Position numbers and translations under genes: made by a program. A DNA stretch of 64,000 nt from Paracoccus isoporae (GTDB taxonomy: Bacteria; Pseudomonadota; Alphaproteobacteria; Rhodobacterales; Rhodobacteraceae). Positions 47,401 to 54,901 of this stretch are shown here, piece by piece. Each line of letters begins with the position of its first letter. Position 1 is the first letter of the stretch. The stretch spans positions 1-64,000 of the forward strand of contig NZ_FNAH01000013.1 of assembly GCF_900101865.1 (NCBI RefSeq), given 5' to 3'. Below the pieces are notes generated by a model. The model saw only the letters and a program-made list of their open reading frames with translations, was not told where the DNA came from and did not search any database.

Positions 47401-47737
47401 GGCCGGTCTGGTGCTGATCCGGCAGCGTCCGGGCTCGGCCAAGGGGGTCTGCTTCATCACCGTCGAGGACGAGACCGGTAGCGCCAATCTGGTGCTCTGG
47501 CCGAAGATCTTCGAGGCGTTCCGCAAACCCGCCATGACCGCCCGCGTGCTGGCCGTGGAGGGCCGCCTCCAGCGGGGTGAAGGCGTCACCCATCTGGTCG
47601 TGGACAGGCTGACCGACCGCAGCGATGTGCTGTCCCGGCTGGCGGGGCTGGCGGGGCCTGGACCGGGCCCCGGCGCAGGCGGGCTGAAACATCCCCGCGA
47701 TGTCCGGGTGCTGCCCGGCTCGCGCGATTTCCACTGA
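44486..47737 (+). CDS. dnaE2: Error-prone DNA polymerase DnaE2
   Basis: A 1083-residue C-family polymerase for translesion synthesis in the SOS response. The PHP domain opens with [22 protein letters not shown], the palm has [20 protein letters not shown] with the catalytic aspartates, followed by [12 protein letters not shown], and the fingers region has [20 protein letters not shown]. The C-terminal OB domain is [25 protein letters not shown], ending in [16 protein letters not shown], the usual DnaE2 end. The start overlaps the imuB stop by one base, so the cassette is one LexA-controlled operon. Confidence 0.95.
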   Translation: [1083 protein letters not shown]

Positions 47738-47785
47738 TCGCGCGCGGCCCGTTTCCATCTCGCCTCAGCCCCGCTAAAGGGAACC

Positions 47786-49486
47786 ATGCTGCGCGATTTC
47801 TTTTCGTATTATCGTCCGCATATGCGGCTTTTCTGGGTGGATTTCGGCTGCGCGGTGCTGGCCGGGCTGCTGGAGCTGTCCTTTCCGCTGGCGATCACCG
47901 GCTTCATCGACCATCTGCTGCCGCGCGGCGACTGGGGGCTGACACTGGCGGCGGCGGCGGGTCTGCTGGCGCTTTATGCCGTCAATGCCGGGCTGCTGAC
48001 GGTGGTGATCTATTGGGGCCACCGGCTGGGCATCAATATCGAGACCGAGATGCGCGCCCGTGCCTTCGAGCATCTGACCCGTCTGTCCTGGCGGTGGTAT
48101 GACCGCGCCCGCACCGGCAAGCTGGTCGCCCGCGTGACCCGCGATCTCGAGGAGATCGGAGAGGTCGCCCATCACGGGCCGGAGGATGCCTTCATCGCGG
48201 TGATGACCTTTGCGGGCGCCTTTGCGCTGATGTTCTGGATCAACCCGCAGCTCGCACTGATCGTGGCGCTGATCGTGCCGGCCATGCTGGCGCTCGTCAT
48301 CTTCTATGGCGGGCGGATGACGCGGACCTGGCAGGCGATCTATGCCCGCGTCGGCGATTTCAACGTCCGGCTGGAGGAGGCGCTTGGCGGGGTGCGTGTC
48401 GTGCAGGCCTTCGGCAACGAGGCCCATGAAAGCCATCTTTTCGCCGCGGACAATGCCCGCTACCGGCAGGCCAAGCTGGAGGCTTACCGGGTCATGGCGG
48501 CCTCGTCGGCCCTGCAATATATGGGGCTGCGGCTGGTGCAGGTGCTGGTCATGGTGATCGGCGCCGGCTTCGTGCTGAAGGGCAGCCTGAGCACGGGCGG
48601 GTTCGTCGGCTTTCTGTTGCTGGTCAATGTCTTCTACCGCCCGCTGGAGAAGATCGCCGCGGTGATCGAGACCTATCCGCGCGGCATCGCGGGGTTCCGC
48701 CGCTATCAGGAATTGCTGGCGACCGACCCGGAAATCTCGGACGCGCCCGATGCGCGCGAAGCGCCCGCCCTGCGCGGCGAGATCCGGTTCGAGGGGGTGG
48801 ATTTCGCCTATGCTGATGCGCGTTCCGTGCTGTCGGGGATCGAGCTTACGCTGAAGGCTGGCGAAACCGTGGCTTTTGTCGGCCCGTCCGGGGCGGGCAA
48901 GACCACGCTGCTGGCGCTGCTGCCGCGCTTCTACGAGCCGACCGCAGGACAGATCAGCATTGACGGCATCCCGCTGGACGCGATGACGCTGAATTCGCTG
49001 CGCCGCCAGATCGGGCTGGTCAGCCAGGATGTCTATCTGTTCGGCGGCACGCTGCGCGAGAATATCGCCTATGGCCGACTCGGCGCGAGCGATGCCGAGG
49101 TTGCCGAGGCCGCGCGGCAGGCCCAGCTTGGCCCGATGATCGCCGCCCTGCCCGACGGGCTCGACACGGTGGTGGGCGAGCGAGGCGTCATGCTGTCGGG
49201 CGGGCAGAAGCAGCGCGTGGCGATTGCCCGCGCCTTCCTGAAGAATCCTCCGATCCTGATCCTCGACGAGGCGACATCGGCGCTCGACACCGCCACCGAG
49301 CGCGAGATCCAGGCCGCGCTCGACCGGCTGGCCGTGGGCCGCACGACGCTGGTGATCGCGCATCGGCTGGGCACCATCCGCCATGCCGACCGGATCGTGG
49401 TGATGGATGAGGGGCGCATCGTCGAAAGCGGCACGGATGACGCGCTGCGCGCCCGAGGCGGGATCTATGCGAGCCTGTCAGGCTGA
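47786..49486 (+). CDS. ABC transporter, fused permease and ATPase (exporter fold)
   Basis: A 566-residue half transporter. Six membrane helices occupy about residues 15-310. The ATPase part has Walker A GPSGAGKTTL, the Q loop LVSQDVYLFGG, signature LSGGQKQRVAIARA, Walker B ILILDEATSALD and the H loop VIAHRLGTI. It would work as a homodimer or with a partner. The substrate is unknown. It is convergent with a siderophore-interacting protein gene, with stop codons overlapping by nine bases, and near tonB-exbBD, so a role in iron or siderophore movement is plausible but unproven. Confidence 0.9.
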   Translation: MLRDFFSYYRPHMRLFWVDFGCAVLAGLLELSFPLAITGFIDHLLPRGDWGLTLAAAAGLLALYAVNAGLLTVVIYWGHRLGINIETEMRARAFEHLTRLSWRWYDRARTGKLVARVTRDLEEIGEVAHHGPEDAFIAVMTFAGAFALMFWINPQLALIVALIVPAMLALVIFYGGRMTRTWQAIYARVGDFNVRLEEALGGVRVVQAFGNEAHESHLFAADNARYRQAKLEAYRVMAASSALQYMGLRLVQVLVMVIGAGFVLKGSLSTGGFVGFLLLVNVFYRPLEKIAAVIETYPRGIAGFRRYQELLATDPEISDAPDAREAPALRGEIRFEGVDFAYADARSVLSGIELTLKAGETVAFVGPSGAGKTTLLALLPRFYEPTAGQISIDGIPLDAMTLNSLRRQIGLVSQDVYLFGGTLRENIAYGRLGASDAEVAEAARQAQLGPMIAALPDGLDTVVGERGVMLSGGQKQRVAIARAFLKNPPILILDEATSALDTATEREIQAALDRLAVGRTTLVIAHRLGTIRHADRIVVMDEGRIVESGTDDALRARGGIYASLSG

Positions 49487-50500
49487 GCGCGGCGCGCTCC
49501 AATAGGCGGCCAGATGGGTCATCGTCTTGGGAAGATGCGCCAGCACGGCCTGTTTCAGCGGTTGCAGCCGCGCCTTCTCGGTCGCGATCCAGACCCGCTC
49601 CGCGCCGGGCCAGTCCTGTTGCAGTCGGGCTGAAAGCGCGGCCTCGCCCGACGGCGTGTGGCTGAGGGTCAGGCCGGGATGGCGGGGGAAAGGGTAATCC
49701 GCCCCGGCGCCGAACAGATGGCAGTCGATCCGCGATTCCGGAGCCTGCGCCGCGATGATCCGGCCAAGCGCCGGATAGGCCGTCTCGTCGCCACCGATCA
49801 GCAGGCGGCCCGCCATAGGGATGCCGCCGCCGCCCGGTCCGGTCAGCCCCAGTTCCGTGCCCACCGCCGCGCGCGCGGCAAAGGCGCAGATCCGCCCGCC
49901 ATCATGGATGAAGATATCCGTGTCGAGCCAGCCGGCGGCCGCGTCGATCGCGGCCACGGTATAGGCGGGGCGGTGCAGCTCTTGCGGCCACTGGGTCTGG
50001 CCGGTTGCGGTCAGGCGCGGCCATTGGGTCGGCGCGTCGGGATGCGGCGGGATCAGGCGGAAATGGATCATGTCGCGATCGAGCCGCTCCAGCCGGTCCC
50101 CCTCCAGCCGCAGGCGCAGGAAATTCCGGCCAATGCACCGGACGGAGCGGATGCGGGCAAGGCTGAAATTCGGCGGGTGCTGCCCGGCCTGTTCCGGCCC
50201 CGACCATTGCAGCGGAATCTCCGCCGCGCCGAAATTCTCCTCGACATGGTAGGCGACGGCTTCCTTCAGCGTGTGCAGCCAATCCGGGCTTTCCGCACGG
50301 GCATAGACGATGCTGGCCTCACCGCTGCGGCGCGCACCGAATTCGCCCGCACCCAGCTTTACCCAGGTCGAGCGACCATGCCCGTCATGCCATTCCAACC
50401 CGTATTCGCCCGCATGAGACCGCAGGAAGGCGTCGAGCTGCGCAAAGCCGATCCCGACCGGGGCTTCGGCCTGAAACGGGGGCAAGGGATCATGGCGCAT
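49478..50500 (-). CDS. DUF2218 and siderophore-interacting protein fusion
   Basis: A 340-residue protein of two parts. Residues about 15-95 resemble DUF2218 (LDAFLRSHAGEYGLEWHDG through ALKEAV-like YHVEENF). The rest is a siderophore-interacting FAD reductase: ARIRSVRCIGRNFLRLRLEG, MIHFRLIPP, RPAYTVAAIDAAAGWLDTDIFIHDGG, LLIGGDETAYPALGRII, and a final segment VWIATEKARLQPLK. These enzymes reduce ferric siderophores in the cytoplasm and release iron. It is in the same direction as tonB-exbD-exbB, 50 bases beyond tonB, and may be in their operon. Confidence 0.88.
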   Translation of the reverse strand: MRHDPLPPFQAEAPVGIGFAQLDAFLRSHAGEYGLEWHDGHGRSTWVKLGAGEFGARRSGEASIVYARAESPDWLHTLKEAVAYHVEENFGAAEIPLQWSGPEQAGQHPPNFSLARIRSVRCIGRNFLRLRLEGDRLERLDRDMIHFRLIPPHPDAPTQWPRLTATGQTQWPQELHRPAYTVAAIDAAAGWLDTDIFIHDGGRICAFAARAAVGTELGLTGPGGGGIPMAGRLLIGGDETAYPALGRIIAAQAPESRIDCHLFGAGADYPFPRHPGLTLSHTPSGEAALSARLQQDWPGAERVWIATEKARLQPLKQAVLAHLPKTMTHLAAYWSAPRSA

Positions 50501-50550
50501 GTCTGGACCTGCTCGGGCGGGTTGGGTTGCGGGCGGGCGCGGATGCCCGG

Positions 50551-51519
50551 TTATCGAAGGGTGATCACCATCGGCTGGGTGAACGAGGCCGACTGACCGT
50601 TCGGCGGCGCCGGCATGCGCGGCAGCCGCGCGGCCTGACGCGCAAGCGCCGAATCCGCGCGCGCATTTCCGGTCGAACTGGCCAGCCGGGCCGAGGCCGC
50701 GCCATTCGCGGATATCGTCACCGAGACCTGGATCTGGACCCGGCCGCCGCGCGCACCGCCAATGCGGGTGCGCGACATGTGCCGGGTGATGCGCGAGCCC
50801 ACCTGGGACGACCAGTTCGCCATCTGCTGCCGGCTGGCGCCGGTCTGCCCGCCCGATTGCTGGCGGCTGTTGCCGCCACCGCCCCCTGCGGCCTGCTGCT
50901 GGCGCTGCGGCTGAGGCTGCGCGCGCGCCGGTTGCGGCTGGCGCTGCTGTTCGGCCTGACGCTGCTGTTGTGGTTGCGCCTGACGCGGCGTCTCCCGGCG
51001 CGTCACCTGTGGCTGCGGTTCGGGCTCGGGCGCGCGCCGCACCGGGCGCTGCACCGGCCGTTCCGACGCGGAAAGCACCAGGGCGGAGTCGGGCAGAAGC
51101 TCCGCGAAATCCGTCACCGGCGGCAATTCCGTCATCGGCGGCGCCTCGAAATCCGGCACCGGCGCGGGCGGGGGCACCAGATCGGCGAAGTCCTCCACAG
51201 GCGGCAATTCGGTCATGTCAGGCGGGATGAAATCCGGCGCGGCCTGCTGCGGCGCGCTTTCGGCGACCTCCTCAGGCGCGGGGTCCGATTGCGGGGGGCT
51301 GGCGGTCTGGGGTGCCGCTTCCGCTCCCGGCGCGGCGGCAGGGGCCAGCGGTTCGGGTGACGGGGCCAGATCGACGAAGACAGGTGGCGGCGGTTGCAGC
51401 GCCTCGCTGCGCTGCGCGGTCTGGATCAGCCAGATCCCCGCCGCGAGATGGGCGGCCAGCACGGCCGCCCCGGTCAGGCCCCATCGGGCAACCGCGCCGA
51501 CCGGGCCGCGCCCGGTCAT
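50551..51519 (-). CDS. tonB: TonB family energy-transducing protein
   Basis: A 322-residue protein with one N-terminal membrane helix (about residues 14-33), a long periplasmic region rich in Pro, Glu and Gln (with repeated PP(D/P)MTELPPV and many PQ and RQ pairs), and a C-terminal TonB-like domain from about residue 235 (SRITRHMSRTRIGGARGGRVQIQVSVTISANG). It carries energy from ExbBD to outer membrane receptors. Its start overlaps the exbD stop codon by four bases. Confidence 0.85.
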   Translation of the reverse strand: MTGRGPVGAVARWGLTGAAVLAAHLAAGIWLIQTAQRSEALQPPPPVFVDLAPSPEPLAPAAAPGAEAAPQTASPPQSDPAPEEVAESAPQQAAPDFIPPDMTELPPVEDFADLVPPPAPVPDFEAPPMTELPPVTDFAELLPDSALVLSASERPVQRPVRRAPEPEPQPQVTRRETPRQAQPQQQRQAEQQRQPQPARAQPQPQRQQQAAGGGGGNSRQQSGGQTGASRQQMANWSSQVGSRITRHMSRTRIGGARGGRVQIQVSVTISANGAASARLASSTGNARADSALARQAARLPRMPAPPNGQSASFTQPMVITLR

Positions 51520-52028
51520 TGTCCGGCACCCGCCGACGTCGAAGCGCCGGGCGCGGCGGCGGAACCGGCCTGGCCTGCCTCCGGCGCCGCCGCCCCGGCC
51601 GTCGCGGCGGCGGCTGCGTTGCCATCCAGCCCGACAAGGGCAATTTTCGTATAGGCAGTGTCGCGCAGCCGGTTCATCACCGCCATCACATCGCCATAGC
51701 TGACCGATTTGTCGGCGCGCAGATAGATCCGCGTCTCGCGATCCCCTCCGGTCAGGGCGTCGAGCGCCTGCGCAAGCCCGCCCTCCGGCACCGCATCCTG
51801 ACCGAGCGTCAGCGACAGGTCCGGCGCCACGGTCAGCCAGACCGGCTGGTCGGGGCGCTGCGCGGCCGACCCCCGCGATGCCGGCAGATCGACATTGATG
51901 TCCACCGTCGCCAGCGGAGCCGCGACCATGAAAATAATCAGCAGCACCAGCATGACGTCGATGAAGGGCGTCACGTTGATCTCGTGATTTTCCTCCAGCG
52001 AATCGCCGTCGTGGAACCGTCCGGCCAT
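51516..52028 (-). CDS. exbD: Biopolymer transport protein ExbD
   Basis: A 170-residue protein with a single membrane helix. The N-terminal motif INVTPFIDVMLVLLIIFMV contains the critical membrane Asp of the proton channel. A periplasmic domain (IYLRADKSVSYGDVMAVMNRLRDTAYTKIALV) follows, then an alanine-rich tail of about 40 residues that is longer than usual. It forms the proton-driven motor with ExbB. It is tightly packed between exbB (one base gap) and tonB (overlap). Confidence 0.92.
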   Translation of the reverse strand: MAGRFHDGDSLEENHEINVTPFIDVMLVLLIIFMVAAPLATVDINVDLPASRGSAAQRPDQPVWLTVAPDLSLTLGQDAVPEGGLAQALDALTGGDRETRIYLRADKSVSYGDVMAVMNRLRDTAYTKIALVGLDGNAAAAATAGAAAPEAGQAGSAAAPGASTSAGAGQ

Positions 52029-52029
52029 C

Positions 52030-53001
52030 TCACATCCCCCGGCCGTTGCGGAAATCCAGATCGCGGCTGACCAGACGTTCCACCCCGGCCGCGGCCTCGG
52101 ACAGGCGCAGGCGATACCCCGTGATCTGCCGGGCGAAGAAGTTGTAGATCACCACCGCCGGGATCGCCGCCACGAGGCCGAGCGCGGTGGCCAGCAGGGC
52201 CTCGGCGATGCCCGGTGCGACCACGGCGAGATTGGTGGTCTGCGACTCCGAGATCCCGATGAAGCTGTTCATGATCCCCCAGACCGTGCCGAACAGCCCC
52301 ACGAAGGGCGCGGTGGAGCCGATCGTGGCCAGCACTCCGGTGCCGATTCCGGCCCGGCGTCCGGAAAATGCCACGATGCTGGACAGGAACGACGCAACGC
52401 GCTCCTTCAGCCCGTCGACCCCGGCGCTGTCGAGGACCGGGCCCGAGCGTTCAAGCTCCGCCGCCGCGGCGCGCAGCATCCGGCTGGCGGGGTCACGGCG
52501 GCTCTGGCTGGACGAGACCGCCTCGCGCAGATCAGGCGCCCGCGCGATCAGCTCTGCGCTGCGGCGGGCGTTGCGGTTGGCGGCGGCGATCTCGAACAGT
52601 TTCACGATCAGGATCGTCCAGGTCACGACCGAGGCGAAGGCCAGCCCGATCATCACCGCCTTCACGACGATATCGGCATTGAGGAACATGCCCCAGGGGG
52701 ACAGATCATGCGGCAGCGCATCGCGGCCGATCCCGAAGCTGTCCATCAGCCCCGATTCCGCCGCTGGTGCGGGGGTGATCGGATCGATGGCGATCTGCGG
52801 CGCGGCTGCAGGCTCGGACGCAGTTGCCGGATCGGCCGGCGCGGCGGCAGGCTCGGGCGCGGAGAGCGCGTCGGTCTGGGTGGCCACCGTGGTGTCCTGT
52901 GGCGCGGTCTGGGCCGTCTGCGCCGCCGCCATGCCGGTGCCGCAGAGCGCCAGGACCAGCGTGGCAGAGGCGAGGAGAGGGCGAAGAGAGGGCTGCTGCA
53001 T
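52030..53001 (-). CDS. exbB: Biopolymer transport protein ExbB (long form with signal peptide)
   Basis: A 323-residue ExbB. It begins with a signal peptide cleaved near AAAQ (residues 1-27), then an Ala/Pro-rich periplasmic stretch, then the three-helix MotA/TolQ/ExbB core: VKAVMIGLAFASVVTWTILIVK, VLATIGSTAPFVGLFGTVWGIMNSFIGI and VVAPGIAEALLATALGLVAAIPAVVIYNFF. The long N-terminal form occurs in many alphaproteobacteria. I chose the ATG at 53001, directly before the signal peptide. It is the first gene of exbB-exbD-tonB. Confidence 0.93.
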   Translation of the reverse strand: MQQPSLRPLLASATLVLALCGTGMAAAQTAQTAPQDTTVATQTDALSAPEPAAAPADPATASEPAAAPQIAIDPITPAPAAESGLMDSFGIGRDALPHDLSPWGMFLNADIVVKAVMIGLAFASVVTWTILIVKLFEIAAANRNARRSAELIARAPDLREAVSSSQSRRDPASRMLRAAAAELERSGPVLDSAGVDGLKERVASFLSSIVAFSGRRAGIGTGVLATIGSTAPFVGLFGTVWGIMNSFIGISESQTTNLAVVAPGIAEALLATALGLVAAIPAVVIYNFFARQITGYRLRLSEAAAGVERLVSRDLDFRNGRGM

Positions 53002-53051
53002 GGTGAACTCGCTGACCGAAAGTGACCGGCGGCAGCGCCGGTTCAGTTGCG

Positions 53052-53080
53052 CGTATTTCAAATCCGACTATTCCTGTCAA
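53052..53080 (-). promoter_or_regulatory. Possible promoter of exbB-exbD-tonB
   Basis: On the minus strand a perfect TTGACA (53080 to 53075) lies 17 bases from AATACG (53057 to 53052). The -10 match is weak. A motif ATTTCAAATCCGACT (plus strand 53055-53069) overlaps the spacer and could be a regulator site. The rest of the spacer 53081-53337, up to opgG, shows no gene. Confidence 0.3.
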
Positions 53081-53337
53081 CATCGTCGGCTCGCCGCGCA
53101 GTCCGACGCGGCGGGAGCCGCGCGACCAACCGCCAGCCCCTCCGCCCCGGCTCCGGCGGCCCCGCCGCACGACATCCTGTCCCGGTCGGTTCAGGCGGAT
53201 AACCGAACTGATGGGGCGCGGCCAGCTATTCCTGCGTAGAATTCCGCCCAAACCGGCCGGGTCTGTCGCGGTTTCTTGCCGTCCTCCCGGCGATGACATA
53301 ACAGGCAGGTGACTCCACCCAATCCGGATCAGATCGA

Positions 53338-54897
53338 GTGAAACGACGTTCTTTCATTGGCAGCATGTCTGCCGCCATGGCCATGACTCAGGCCGCGCGC
53401 GTGCAGGCGCAGGCGGCGCCGCAGGACGAGGACGCAGCCAGCGCGCCCGAGCCGGCCGATCCGTTCGGCTTCGAGAGCGTGGCCGCCATCGCGGCAGGCT
53501 GGGCCTCGCGCGAATGGGAATCGCCGGCGCGCGAATTGTCCGGCCCCTTCGCGGATATCGACTACGACGCCTATCGCGCGATCCGGTTTCGCCGCGATGC
53601 CGATCCCTGGCGCGACATTCCGGGCTTCGGCCTCGACCTGCTGTCGCCGGGGATGATCTTCTACGAGCCGGTGCGGGTGAACCTCGTCACGGATGGCGTC
53701 CCGCAGCCCATGCCCTTCGATCCGTCGGTCTTCGATTTCGATCCGAACTTCTTTCCCGAGGATGCGGCGTCGGCCACGCCGGACGAGATGGGCTGGTCGG
53801 GCTTCCGCATCCGCAGTGCGCTGAACCGCCCCGACATCCTGGACGAGCTGGCGGTTTTCCAGGGCGCCTCCTATTTCCGCGTGCTGGGGCGCGGAAACAC
53901 TTACGGGCTGTCCGCGCGCGGTCTGGCCATCCGCACCGGCAGTGCAGAGGGCGAGGAGTTCCCGGTCTTCCGCGAGTTCTGGATCCACCGCCCCAACCCG
54001 GAAAACGGCCGGGTCACGATCCAGGCACTTCTGGACAGCCGCTCGGTCTCTGGGGCGTATGAATTCGTCATCATGCCCGGCGCGGTATCGGTGCTGAACA
54101 CGCGCGTGGCGCTGTTTCCGCGGGTGGAGCTGGAAGGCGTGGGCATCGCGCCGCTGACCTCGATGTACTGGTTCGGCCCGGCCGATGGCGCCACTTTCGA
54201 CGATTACCGCCCGGCCGTGCATGACAGCAATGGTCTGCAGATGGTGACCGGCAGCGGGCAAAGGCTGTGGCGCGCGCTCAGCAACCCGACGAAGCTGCAG
54301 ATCTCGGCATTCGTGGATCAGGATCCGCGCGGTTTCGGCCTGATCCAGAGGCCACGCGACTTCGCGGATTACCAGGATGCCGAGGCGAAATATGAAAGCC
54401 GCCCGTCTGCCTGGATCCGCCCCACCGGCGATTGGGGTAAGGGCACGGTGTCGCTGATCGAGATCCCGGTGGAGAGCGAGTTCCACGATAACATCGTCAG
54501 CTTCTGGCAGCCTTCCGAGCCGCTGGCGGCTGGCACCCGCGCCGATTACGGCTATCGGCTGAGCTTCGGCGAAGAGGTGGTCGATCCGGGCACCCAGGCC
54601 AAGGTGATCGCCACGCGCTCCGGTCGGTCGGTCAACCGCAAGGGGGTGCACAGCTTCGTCATCGATTTCGACCTGGCCCCGTTCATCGGCCGCGACGATC
54701 CTTCCGCGCGGGTCAATGCCGCCAAGGGCCAGATCGAGCATCCCTATCTCCTGCGGCTGGAACAGGAGGGGCTGCTGCGCCTGTCCTTCGAATATCTGGC
54801 CGACGGGGCCGAGGTCGCCGATCTGAGCGCGGTTCTGGAGGGCAGCGAGGGGCTGAACCTCTCGGAGACCTGGCTGTATCGCTGGTCCGAGGGCTGA
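53338..54897 (+). CDS. opgG: Periplasmic glucan biosynthesis protein OpgG/OpgD
   Basis: A 519-residue periplasmic protein needed for the glucan backbone. The start MKRRSFIG with a following hydrophobic stretch is a twin-arginine signal, as in OpgD rather than the Sec-exported E. coli OpgG. The core begins FADIDYDAYRAIRFRRD and includes FQGASYFRVLGRGNTYGLSARGLAIRTG, typical of the MdoG family, and later LQISAFVDQDPRGFGLIQR and RPSAWIRPTGDWGKG. Translation starts at a GTG at 53338. It is first in the opgG-opgH-opgC operon. Confidence 0.93.
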   Translation: MKRRSFIGSMSAAMAMTQAARVQAQAAPQDEDAASAPEPADPFGFESVAAIAAGWASREWESPARELSGPFADIDYDAYRAIRFRRDADPWRDIPGFGLDLLSPGMIFYEPVRVNLVTDGVPQPMPFDPSVFDFDPNFFPEDAASATPDEMGWSGFRIRSALNRPDILDELAVFQGASYFRVLGRGNTYGLSARGLAIRTGSAEGEEFPVFREFWIHRPNPENGRVTIQALLDSRSVSGAYEFVIMPGAVSVLNTRVALFPRVELEGVGIAPLTSMYWFGPADGATFDDYRPAVHDSNGLQMVTGSGQRLWRALSNPTKLQISAFVDQDPRGFGLIQRPRDFADYQDAEAKYESRPSAWIRPTGDWGKGTVSLIEIPVESEFHDNIVSFWQPSEPLAAGTRADYGYRLSFGEEVVDPGTQAKVIATRSGRSVNRKGVHSFVIDFDLAPFIGRDDPSARVNAAKGQIEHPYLLRLEQEGLLRLSFEYLADGAEVADLSAVLEGSEGLNLSETWLYRWSEG

Positions 54898-54901
54898 GGC
54901 G

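Noticed and set aside
44585..47758. A 1057-codon open frame on the minus strand opposite dnaE2
   Set aside because: It is the mirror of a clear polymerase gene in GC-rich DNA, rich in Arg, His, Gln and Pro, without a ribosome binding site or motif. The same holds for the long minus-strand frames opposite yidC (11906-14662) and opgH (54713-56899).
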